64,000 nucleotides of DNA from Lysobacterales bacterium. Its GTDB lineage: Bacteria; Pseudomonadota; Gammaproteobacteria; Xanthomonadales; Marinicellaceae. How positions within the stretch are numbered: position 1 is the first letter of the stretch; every line of letters starts with the position of its first letter. The stretch is taken from contig JAMOMK010000071.1 in the NCBI GenBank assembly GCA_027067055.1, positions 46,665 through 110,664 on the forward strand. The letters are read 5' to 3'. The position numbers and the translations under genes are program-made. A model generated the notes under the pieces. That model did no database searches. It was given only the letters and a program-made list of their open reading frames with translations, and was not told the DNA's origin. Below are positions 1 through 7,399 of this stretch, piece after piece.

Positions 1-44
1 TTTTTGATTATCTTGCGGGTTGGCACAAGGAACAGCCCGTACGG

Positions 45-2351
45 TTATTTCTTTTTTGCTTTCTTAAACGCATCCGCTAACGAACCAAAAGGGTTGTTTG
101 GTTGATTGTTATTGCTTCTTGGTTTGTTGTAACTTTTTTTCGAATAACTCTTCTTAGCTTGAGGTCTATTGTCATCAACTTTACTTTTACGCTCTGGTCT
201 TGCTCCCGTTTTAGCCGATAAAGCGATACGCTTACGAGCAACATCCACTTCCATAACGGTTACATTGATAATCTGCCCTGCTTTGACCACGTCACTTGGG
301 TCTTTAACATACACATCAGCCAGTTGTGAAATATGCACTAAGCCATCTTGGTGCACGCCTATGTCAACAAATGCACCAAACGCTGTTACATTTGTTACGA
401 CGCCTTCGAGTTTCATGCCTTCTTTAAGGTCTGATATTTTATGTACCGAATCATCAAAAGTGGCTGTTTTAAATTCACCACGTGGGTCACGACCTGGTTT
501 TTTTAGCTCGGCGATAACATCTTTGACAGTTTCTATTCCGTATTGTTCGTTGGCAAAATCTCTTGCATTGATGCCCGAAAGCTTATCAGATTTACCAATC
601 ACATCTTGGATTTTGCAATCCAATGATTTGACGATTTGTTCAACCAAGGGGTAAGCCTCAGGATGTACGGCTGAGGCATCAAGTGGTTGTTTGCCGTTAC
701 GAATACGTAAAAAACCTGCGCATTGAGTAAACATTTTATCTCCCAAGCGTTTTACTTTGAGTAATTGTTTGCGGTTGTCAAAACGACCATTTTCATCGCG
801 GTAATTAATAATTTCTTGCGCCACTGATTCGGAAATCCCTGCCACATATTTCAGCAATGCAGGAGATGCCATATTGACATCCACACCTACTGAGTTTACG
901 CAATCCTCTACGGTATCGCCCAATGCCTTGTTTAATTGCACTTGATTTACATCGTGTTGGTATTGCCCAACACCAATGGCTTTAGGTTCAATTTTAACCA
1001 ACTCTGCCAATGGATCTTGCAAGCGTCTAGCGATAGAAACAGAACCACGATAAGTGACATCTAAATCAGGGAATTCCTTGGCTGCTTCCTCAGAGGCTGA
1101 ATAAATCGAAGCTCCCGCTTCGGAGACCATAATTTTTTGCGCTTTGATGTCTTTAAAATCAGACAACAATTCAGCAGCTAATTGATCGGTTTCACGCGAT
1201 GCTGTGCCATTGCCGATACTGATAAGTTCAATAGCGTGTTTCATGCATAAAGCTGCCAACACGTGCTTGGATTTATCCCATTGTTTTTGTGGTGCATGTG
1301 GGTAGATAACCGCTGTATCTGTTAATTTACCTGTTTTATCAACGACAACCACTTTAACCCCTGTGCGAAAGCCAGGATCAAGCCCCAATGTCGCTTTACC
1401 GCCAGCAGGAGCTGCCAACAGGATATCTTTCATGTTGCGGGTAAAAACTTTTATCGCTTCACCATCAGCTCCTTCGCGTGCTTGATTGGTTAATTGCAAA
1501 GATAAGCGCACATGTAATTTGGCAATCCAAGCCAGTTGTACGGTGCGCAATAACCAAGCAGAATTATCCACATCCCAACCAAAGCGATTTATGATTCGTC
1601 CAATGGCAGGGTGTTGTTGTCCATCTTCGAGGTTTACATCAATTTTTAAACTCAAAAACCCTTCATTGCGACCGCGTAAGATTGCCAACATGCGGTGTGA
1701 TGGGATTTTGTTGATTTTCTCAGCAAAATCAAAATAATCTTTAAATTTAGCCGCTTCTGATTCTTTTGACTTAACTAAGCTTGAAGAAATTAAGGCGTTA
1801 TCCCACAACCAATCACGCAGTTGTTGGATTAAATCAGCATCTTCGGCAATATCTTCTAGAGCAATTTGTCTGGCGCCATCTAACGCATCATCGGTTGTTT
1901 TGACCTCGTCCGTAATAAACTTTTGTGCTAGTTCGTTAATATTTGCACTTGGGTTTTTGATTAACTCCTCAAGCAATGGCTCTAAGCCATTTTTACGGGC
2001 AATTTGCGCTTTGGTTTGGCGTTTTTTCTTAAACGGTAAATACAAATCTTCTAAACGGGTTTTCGTTTCAGCACCCATAATAGCTGATTTCAATTCATCA
2101 GTAAGCTTACCCTGCTCCTTAATAGCATCAATCACGGTTAAACGTCGGTCATCCAACTCACGTAAGTAAGTCAATTTTTCATCTAACAAACGCAATTGCG
2201 TGTCGTCTAATCCACCCGTGACTTCTTTGCGGTAACGCGAGATAAAAGGTACCGTATCACCGTCATCCAATAATCCAATAGCGGCGGTGACTTGTTGTGG
2301 TTGGGCATTAATGGCTTGCGCGATGATTTGAGCGTGATTCATAGTTTCCAT
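45..2351 (-). CDS. tex: Tex-family transcription accessory protein, S1 RNA-binding
   Basis: Tex is a cytosolic nucleic-acid-binding protein linked to transcription and RNA metabolism. The 768 residues match the usual Tex length (about 770). Order seen: N-terminal helical region, YqgF-like RNase H fold (GLDPGFRTGVKVVVVD near residue 325), helix-hairpin-helix segment (SVGVDVNMASPALLKYVAGI near 490) and a C-terminal S1 domain (EGMKLEGVVTNVTAFGAFVDIGVH near 650) followed by a basic, low-complexity tail. The start could also be Met4, three codons in; no strong ribosome binding site separates them. The gene stands alone, and the window begins just after its stop codon. Long antisense frames inside it are shadows. 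Confidence 0.96.
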   Translation of the reverse strand: METMNHAQIIAQAINAQPQQVTAAIGLLDDGDTVPFISRYRKEVTGGLDDTQLRLLDEKLTYLRELDDRRLTVIDAIKEQGKLTDELKSAIMGAETKTRLEDLYLPFKKKRQTKAQIARKNGLEPLLEELIKNPSANINELAQKFITDEVKTTDDALDGARQIALEDIAEDADLIQQLRDWLWDNALISSSLVKSKESEAAKFKDYFDFAEKINKIPSHRMLAILRGRNEGFLSLKIDVNLEDGQQHPAIGRIINRFGWDVDNSAWLLRTVQLAWIAKLHVRLSLQLTNQAREGADGEAIKVFTRNMKDILLAAPAGGKATLGLDPGFRTGVKVVVVDKTGKLTDTAVIYPHAPQKQWDKSKHVLAALCMKHAIELISIGNGTASRETDQLAAELLSDFKDIKAQKIMVSEAGASIYSASEEAAKEFPDLDVTYRGSVSIARRLQDPLAELVKIEPKAIGVGQYQHDVNQVQLNKALGDTVEDCVNSVGVDVNMASPALLKYVAGISESVAQEIINYRDENGRFDNRKQLLKVKRLGDKMFTQCAGFLRIRNGKQPLDASAVHPEAYPLVEQIVKSLDCKIQDVIGKSDKLSGINARDFANEQYGIETVKDVIAELKKPGRDPRGEFKTATFDDSVHKISDLKEGMKLEGVVTNVTAFGAFVDIGVHQDGLVHISQLADVYVKDPSDVVKAGQIINVTVMEVDVARKRIALSAKTGARPERKSKVDDNRPQAKKSYSKKSYNKPRSNNNQPNNPFGSLADAFKKAKKK

Positions 2352-2516
2352 TTATAATTCAAAGGGGATGAATTATAAATAAGTTACACTTGGATTGGTA
2401 GAATAAGTTTTAAAGTGATGGGTTTTTATTTTCGCACCAACAAAGAAAACAGATGTTTAATTACTTTGTGGTAAATGTTAGAATTAAATGCCTTACTAAT
2501 ATTAAACCTTTGAATT

Positions 2517-2846
2517 ATGAATATGTACTGGAAATTATTTATTGATGCAAAGTCTTTAAAAAATACTGAGGTAGTTTTCAATAGAGTTATAAATATACTT
2601 TCTGTAAAATTCACTAATTTGACTATTGAGCCATATCATAAGGGTGGTTTTACATGTTCGTTTTTAACTTCAAATAATTCAGACCAATGGTCAGAGACAG
2701 TAATTAATTCTTTATCGCTCGCACAAAAAATTGGTAGGGACTGGATACTGTTAGAAAACATCCGAATAGAATTAAATGCTTGGTCAAATAAACCTTCAAT
2801 ACCTGGTGTACAGAATATACAATTAATTGTAGAGTCAAATACATAA
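2517..2846 (+). CDS. Small hypothetical protein, immunity-protein-like
   Basis: A 109-residue soluble protein without signal peptide or membrane segment. I do not recognise the family. The size, the acidic/aromatic alternating-strand appearance and the placement two bases before another small protein (DUF6984-like) resemble polymorphic-toxin immunity genes, but no toxin gene lies next to it. It starts at an ATG in an AT-rich leader. Codon use is very AT-rich, like the next gene, and unlike the flanking tex and msr genes, which suggests the pair arrived together. Function is unknown; the immunity reading is inference from context. Confidence 0.6.
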   Translation: MNMYWKLFIDAKSLKNTEVVFNRVINILSVKFTNLTIEPYHKGGFTCSFLTSNNSDQWSETVINSLSLAQKIGRDWILLENIRIELNAWSNKPSIPGVQNIQLIVESNT

Positions 2847-2848
2847 CC

Positions 2849-3166
2849 ATGAATTCAACAATACCTCTAATGCGAAAATTAAATTCAGTTGAAATAGAAA
2901 TAATAACTAAGCTTCTTGATACAGCCAATTTGCAAATAGATGTTACCCAACTACTAGTTAATCCAATGAATGATGGGGGAATGGGGAGCTTAGCTATTGG
3001 TAAAGACTATGATAGTAGAGAGTTTGGTGAAGAAATTGCAGAATATATGTTTAACGACAATGATGGCACGCCTGTTTCAACAACATTAAACGTGGATAAA
3101 CAAGGTAATCTTTATGAACTGGACATTTGGAAAGTAGATTTTTCTCCAACCCAAATTTTGAAGTAA
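2849..3166 (+). CDS. DUF6984-like small protein, possible orphan immunity protein
   Basis: A 105-residue soluble protein. The pattern with MRKLNSVEIEIITKLL at residue 8, a MNDGGMGSL segment in the middle and a closing DGTPVSTTLNVDKQGNLYELD-type block followed by IWKVDFSP matches my memory of the DUF6984 family, whose members often sit among toxin/immunity cassettes. The ATG lies two bases after the stop of the preceding gene, so the two are almost certainly co-transcribed. No adjacent toxin is visible. Family assignment is from sequence resemblance only, and function is unknown. Confidence 0.6.
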   Translation: MNSTIPLMRKLNSVEIEIITKLLDTANLQIDVTQLLVNPMNDGGMGSLAIGKDYDSREFGEEIAEYMFNDNDGTPVSTTLNVDKQGNLYELDIWKVDFSPTQILK

Positions 3167-3226
3167 TTACGCATAACATGTATAAATCCATATTTATCTA
3201 TGGACATAAAAATCTAAAACCATTTT

Positions 3227-3724
3227 TTAAGACTTTGGCAACACCCAATCAGGGCGTGGAAAGTGGCAGGTATAACCATTGGGGATGCGTTCCAGATAAT
3301 CTTGGTGTTCAATTTCTGCTTGCCAAAAATCACTGGCTTGTGTTACCTTGGTCACCGCAGGAGCTGGCCACAATCCTGAATTATTAACATCAGCAATGGT
3401 TTTGAGTGCCATGTCTTTTTGCTCGTGTGAGGTGTAAAATATTTCAGAGCGATACGAGGCTCCGACATCATTGCCCTGTCGATTATCGGTTGATGGGTCA
3501 TGGATTTGAAAAAAGTAGGCTAAAATATCTCGAAAACTAATAACCTCATTATCAAACACAATTTCTAAGGCTTCAGCATGTGTGCCGTGATTTTGGTAAG
3601 TGGCATTAGGAACATCACCACCAGTGTAACCCACACGCGTAGATTGAACGCCGTCAAGTTGTCGAATCAAACCTTGCATGCCCCAAAAACAACCGCCAGC
3701 TAGTAGTGCTTTTTCTTGTGCCAT
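3227..3724 (-). CDS. msrA: Peptide methionine-S-sulfoxide reductase MsrA
   Basis: MsrA reduces the S-epimer of methionine sulfoxide in oxidised proteins using thioredoxin. The 165 residues begin almost directly with the catalytic GCFWG motif (Cys12 by my count), followed by the family blocks [51 protein letters not shown] and the terminal [20 protein letters not shown]. There is no signal peptide, so it is cytosolic. Its start codon overlaps the last base of msrB, so the two are translated as a coupled pair repairing both epimers. Identification is secure. Confidence 0.97.
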   Translation of the reverse strand: MAQEKALLAGGCFWGMQGLIRQLDGVQSTRVGYTGGDVPNATYQNHGTHAEALEIVFDNEVISFRDILAYFFQIHDPSTDNRQGNDVGASYRSEIFYTSHEQKDMALKTIADVNNSGLWPAPAVTKVTQASDFWQAEIEHQDYLERIPNGYTCHFPRPDWVLPKS

Positions 3725-4167
3725 TATTCATTCTCCTCTACTTGATTAATGTAGTCACCGTAACCTTCATCTGCCATATTTTCAAGTGCTATAAAACGCA
3801 AAGAAGCCGAATTAATACAATATCGCAAACCCCCTGATTCTTTAGGGCCATCTTCAAACACATGTCCAAGATGGCTGTCGCCATTACTTGAACGCACTTC
3901 GGTACGAATCATACCAAGTGATGAATCTTTAATTTCATTGACAAAATCTGTGACAATTGACTTGCTAAAACTTGGCCAACCGCAGCCTGAATCAAACTTA
4001 CTACTGGATGCAAATAACGGTTCACCCGAAACAATATCCACGTAAATTCCAACTGCGTCGTTGTGTAAATATTCACCCGTTCCAGGACGTTCAGTACCGT
4101 TTTCTTGAGTCACACGGTATTGCTCTGGGTTAAGTTTCGAAACTTTATTACTATCTTTTTTATACAT
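3724..4167 (-). CDS. msrB: Peptide methionine-R-sulfoxide reductase MsrB
   Basis: MsrB reduces the R-epimer of methionine sulfoxide. The 147-residue protein carries [39 protein letters not shown] and the catalytic Cys in RYCIN. The usual zinc-binding CxxC pairs are absent: the stretch before LFASSSKF reads SGEP rather than CG, and no second pair is visible. It is therefore of the zinc-free subtype. It is cytosolic, first gene of an msrB-msrA pair with one-base overlap. The flanking 4168-4199 segment separates it from a divergent remnant. Confidence 0.96.
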   Translation of the reverse strand: MYKKDSNKVSKLNPEQYRVTQENGTERPGTGEYLHNDAVGIYVDIVSGEPLFASSSKFDSGCGWPSFSKSIVTDFVNEIKDSSLGMIRTEVRSSNGDSHLGHVFEDGPKESGGLRYCINSASLRFIALENMADEGYGDYINQVEENE

Positions 4168-4199
4168 TGTTAAAATCAGTTATAAGCCTGTAATCTTTC

Positions 4200-4499
4200 A
4201 TGATAAACTATTCATCTTCATTACCTCAACTAATCAGCCCATTGGAAAATAAAAAACAAATAAATATTCAGTTTTTAAGAGCCTTTGCCGCTTTATTGGT
4301 TGTTTTCTATCACACGGCAGATCACTTTTTTGTTACAGGAGGCAGCCAATCAGGCAATATTTTTACTCACCTAAGCGGTGAAGAGCCAAACAATATCAAT
4401 GTGTTATGTGTTTTCGGTCAAGCACTACTTAAGCTAAAACATGCTGGCATATATGGTGTTTTATTTCAAAACCTCACAAACCATTTCAATTTTCTCTAG
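4200..4499 (+). pseudogene. Truncated acyltransferase-3 (OafA-like) remnant
   Basis: The first 85 or so residues look like the beginning of a membrane O-acyltransferase of the acyltransferase-3 family: INIQFLRAFAALLVVFYHTA at residue 21 is the characteristic first transmembrane helix with its catalytic-type His, and AGIYGV near residue 80 corresponds to the place where a normal protein continues GVDLFFVISGF. Instead the frame runs into the antisense of apbE and stops at 99 residues, whereas intact members have about 350 or more. It is thus a 5' fragment, left by deletion or by an insertion that brought in the apbE operon end. It is unlikely to be functional. Confidence 0.6.
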
Positions 4500-5492
4500 T
4501 CTCGGCATTATCTTTTCACTGGCAAAACAGTTACCATCAGCATCTATCAACAGCACTTGGTCAAGTTGCATGGTTTTGGCTATTTTGTGCCAGTTGGATT
4601 TACCTGCCACAATCATGGCGGTGGCTGCGGCATCGGCTTTGGTGCCATTTTTGGCTACGATGGTGGCGGAGACAATTTGGTCAACGCCTTTGCCTGTTTT
4701 GGGGTCAATGATGTGGGCGTATCTTTTGCCGTTGAACTCTTTGTAGCGCTCGTAATTGCCTGAGGTGAATACCGATTCGTCACCTTGGACGGTGATAACG
4801 GCGAGTATGTCTTCAGAATTAGGTTTGCGGATGGCGACATGCCAGTTTTTATCGCCTTTGCTACCGATACTTCGCAGGTCGCCACCAGCATTAACAATGG
4901 CGTTTTCGATGCCGTGTTTTTTGAGGATATTAATGGCTTTATCGATGGCGTAACCCTTAGCGACACCTCCGTAATCCAACCAGATACGCTGATTGTTTGA
5001 ACTGATTTGATTTTTTGAGATAGTGATGTCTTGCATGGTTGGTAGGTGAGCTAAAAAGTCATTAATTTCTGCGCCTCTTGGTGGTGGCGTGGCGATAGGG
5101 TAGTTGTCGGTGTGAAAACCCCATAAGTGAATAAGCTCACCGATAGCGGGATTAAAATTGCCTTGTGATTGTTTAGATAGTTGTTTTGTGGTGTTAATAA
5201 ACTTTGCTTCTTCGTCAGTGATGGCAAAAGATTTTCCCGCGCGCATGGCTTTGTTTATTTCATTTAGTCGTCCTGCTTTCCATGCGTGCCATTGGCTGTG
5301 CATTCCATTCAGGGCTTTTTCTACTTCGCTAAAAGCTTGGTTAACTAAAGTTTCATCATGATGCCAAACCAATACCTCGATGATTGTGCCAAAGATAAAA
5401 TATTGTTTTTGAATAAGTTTATCTTCAACTTTTTCTTGTTGTTGGCATGCCGATAGGAAACACACCAAAAGCACTAACAAAGACTTAAACAT
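4461..5492 (-). CDS. apbE: FAD:protein FMN transferase ApbE, lipoprotein
   Basis: ApbE attaches FMN covalently to a Thr/Ser of extracytoplasmic flavoproteins, using FAD and Mg. The 343-residue protein begins with a lipoprotein signal (MFKSLLVLLVCFLSACQQQ, lipobox LSAC), so it faces the periplasm. Family blocks seen: LDYGGVAKGYAID, NAIVNAGGDLRSIG, YAHIIDPKTGKGVD and NGTKADAAATAMIVAG with the metal-binding Asp. Its start overlaps the end of regA by eight bases, so it is translated with the two-component system and probably redox-regulated with it. A plausible substrate is the FMN-binding protein at 12.4 kb; Nqr/Rnf subunits elsewhere are also possible. Confidence 0.95.
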   Translation of the reverse strand: MFKSLLVLLVCFLSACQQQEKVEDKLIQKQYFIFGTIIEVLVWHHDETLVNQAFSEVEKALNGMHSQWHAWKAGRLNEINKAMRAGKSFAITDEEAKFINTTKQLSKQSQGNFNPAIGELIHLWGFHTDNYPIATPPPRGAEINDFLAHLPTMQDITISKNQISSNNQRIWLDYGGVAKGYAIDKAINILKKHGIENAIVNAGGDLRSIGSKGDKNWHVAIRKPNSEDILAVITVQGDESVFTSGNYERYKEFNGKRYAHIIDPKTGKGVDQIVSATIVAKNGTKADAAATAMIVAGKSNWHKIAKTMQLDQVLLIDADGNCFASEKIMPRLEKIEMVCEVLK

Positions 5493-6024
5493 CGTTTTCT
5501 CGCACGGGTTTTTTTTGTAACTTACGTTGTAGGGTTCGGCGGTGCATGCCGAGTTGTTCAGCGGCTTTTGTGATATTGCCGTTATTTTCAGCTAAGACTT
5601 TTTGCAGGTGTTCCCATTCTAGCCGCTTTACAGGCAAGGGTTTACTTGGGATTTCAACTTCTATATCGGCATAATCTTGCACCAAGGCTTTTAAAATAGT
5701 GTCAACATCAGTGGGTTTGGTCAGGTACTGGATAACGCCCAGTTTGATTGCCTCTACTGCGGTGGCAATGCTGGCAAAACCAGTCAAAATTACAATATGA
5801 ATATTTGCTTGTTCTTTTAGCAGCATTTGACACACTTTTAAACCCGAGTCATTGCCGATACGCAAATCCACTACAGCATATTCAGCCTGCCATTGCTGAA
5901 TAATGTTTTGGCTTTGTTTAAAGTCGTAGGCTTGTTTGGTTTTAAAACCTCGATTTTCGAGAGCCGAGGATAAAACTTGGCAAAATATTTCGTCATCATC
6001 GACTATTAGGATCTTTTTATTCAT
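5485..6024 (-). CDS. regA: Redox response regulator, RegA/PrrA/ActR family
   Basis: Cytosolic response regulator of 179 residues. An N-terminal receiver domain shows the acidic pair Asp9-Asp10, the phospho-acceptor Asp53 in VVDLRIGNDSG, and the LTKPTD lysine. The C-terminal Fis-type helix-turn-helix reads ITKAAEQLGMHRRTLQRKLQ; the GMHRRTLQRKL string is characteristic of RegA/PrrA/RoxR proteins. These globally control respiration, electron-transfer and carbon/nitrogen genes according to quinone redox state. It overlaps the upstream kinase gene by four bases and the downstream apbE by eight. A RegA-type palindrome lies upstream of the operon at 7301-7317. Confidence 0.93.
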   Translation of the reverse strand: MNKKILIVDDDEIFCQVLSSALENRGFKTKQAYDFKQSQNIIQQWQAEYAVVDLRIGNDSGLKVCQMLLKEQANIHIVILTGFASIATAVEAIKLGVIQYLTKPTDVDTILKALVQDYADIEVEIPSKPLPVKRLEWEHLQKVLAENNGNITKAAEQLGMHRRTLQRKLQKKPVRENDV

Positions 6025-7259
6025 GTTCTGCCTACTTGAGTCAAAGGTAATTGTATTTGCAATTGGGTGCCTTTTTTATCGGTTTTGAGTATTTCTATAG
6101 TTCCTAAAAATCGTTCGATGGTAGTCTTGGCCAAGAATAAACCTAAGCCCATGCCAAACTCTTTTTCTGAGGTGGCTTTGCTGCCAAATCCGCGACTTAA
6201 ACCTTCGCCATTATCGGTAATTAACAGTGTTACTTTTTGCTCTTTAACTTCTGTACTTATAATCACTTCACTCGCTTGTGACTCCAGTGCATTGTTGATG
6301 ATATTAACCAACGCTTGCACCAATGTTTTATCAATATGTAAGCTGTCATCGTTTTTATGGTTGGTGTTTAGTTGTATTTTTTGTGAGTCGGGATCAATTA
6401 AGCGTGATTGTACTCGCCCCAAAAACTCATTAACAGTCACCACCAAACCGTTAACTGCCTGGGTTGTACCAGTAGAGGCCGTGATTTGTGTCAGAGATTC
6501 TTTACACCTGTAAATTTGTGATTCCATAATGTTGAGCATTTTATGGTGCTTCTCTATGGAGTCATCTCCCAATAGCTCTTTGATGATTATGTTGATGGTG
6601 GCAAGTGGCGTACCTAGCTCATGAGCCGACCCTGTTGCAAGCGTTGCCAGTGCTAAAATCTTTTCATTTTCAGCTTGTTTGGCACTGGCTTGCAGTAACA
6701 AGTTTTCTTTGCGTCGAATATTCTTCATTAAACCACTAATAACCCATGAAATCAAAACTGACAAGACGATAAAACCAAGCCACATACCAACCAAGTGCTG
6801 TCCAAAACTAGTGGAATGATCCATGTTGTGGTTCATGCCTGCCATATCTTCCATTGACATAGCAACAGGTTTGAAAAATTTAATTAATAGGGTGTAAGAG
6901 AGAATGGAATAACCGGTAATTATCCAAGTGTATTTTTGTGCCAAAACAGTGGCGGAGAATATTATGGGGACAATGAGAAACCACGTAAATGGATTGCTTG
7001 CACCGCCCGTTAAATAGAAAAAGAAAGACAGTTCGGTCACATCAATAAGTAAGTTAATAAAAATCTGTCTATCGGTAAAATCAGATCGAAACATCCATGA
7101 AAACACGTTCATGGCGAAATAAAACCCTGTTAAAACCAAAACTTTTGATGGGTAATCAATATTCCAAATTGTACTAGCCATCACCCACAAAAGGACTTGT
7201 CCGAGAATCAAAAAATTTCTAAGCCAGAAGAAGGTGTTTTGTTGTGAATTTTTTTGCAT
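6021..7259 (-). CDS. regB: Redox sensor histidine kinase, RegB/PrrB family
   Basis: Membrane sensor kinase of 412 residues with about six N-terminal transmembrane helices. The quinone-binding signature GGASNPF near residue 80 identifies the RegB branch, and the H-box reads AHELGTPLATI with His213. The cysteine that acts as the redox switch in RegB family members appears conserved at residue 252 (IYRCKESL). The ATP domain follows (NIINNALESQ, DNGEGL, GMGLGLFLAKTT). A His/Met-rich periplasmic or loop stretch, SMEDMAGMNHNMDHSTSF near residue 135, is an unusual extra that could bind copper. First gene of the regB-regA-apbE operon. Confidence 0.93.
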   Translation of the reverse strand: MQKNSQQNTFFWLRNFLILGQVLLWVMASTIWNIDYPSKVLVLTGFYFAMNVFSWMFRSDFTDRQIFINLLIDVTELSFFFYLTGGASNPFTWFLIVPIIFSATVLAQKYTWIITGYSILSYTLLIKFFKPVAMSMEDMAGMNHNMDHSTSFGQHLVGMWLGFIVLSVLISWVISGLMKNIRRKENLLLQASAKQAENEKILALATLATGSAHELGTPLATINIIIKELLGDDSIEKHHKMLNIMESQIYRCKESLTQITASTGTTQAVNGLVVTVNEFLGRVQSRLIDPDSQKIQLNTNHKNDDSLHIDKTLVQALVNIINNALESQASEVIISTEVKEQKVTLLITDNGEGLSRGFGSKATSEKEFGMGLGLFLAKTTIERFLGTIEILKTDKKGTQLQIQLPLTQVGRT

Positions 7260-7300
7260 GATGCCTATTTTAAACCATTTAGCATCCGTGGTGTTATTAG

Positions 7301-7317
7301 TGCGACAATTTGTCGCA
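7301..7317. promoter_or_regulatory. RegA/PrrA-like operator palindrome
   Basis: The 17-base sequence TGCGACAATTTGTCGCA is a perfect palindrome around a central T. It contains GCGAC-N5-GTCGC, which fits the GCGNC/GNCGC half-sites described for RegA/RegR/PrrA binding. It ends exactly where the -35 element of the TonB-receptor promoter begins, the position expected of an activator, and lies 42 bases upstream of the regB start, where it could serve autoregulation. The palindrome is seen; the regulator assignment is inference. Confidence 0.6.
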
Positions 7318-7346
7318 TTTACTTAACTCATGTAAGACATTATAGT
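7318..7346 (+). promoter_or_regulatory. Putative sigma-70 promoter of the TonB receptor
   Basis: TTTACT and TATAGT with a 17-base spacer, 54 bases before the receptor start codon. The -35 element directly abuts the palindrome at 7301-7317. Predicted by eye only. Confidence 0.45.
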
Positions 7347-7399
7347 GTTCGCAAATTAATAACATAAAAGAGTTTTACAATACTCTATACAAAAACAAT

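Noticed and set aside
169..654. 161-codon frame antisense to tex
   Set aside because: Tex is strongly conserved across this region; the opposite frame has no domain and arises from codon bias.
3127..3387. 86-codon frame spanning the end of the DUF6984-like gene into msrA antisense
   Set aside because: Composed of parts of two real genes in other frames; no independent start signal.
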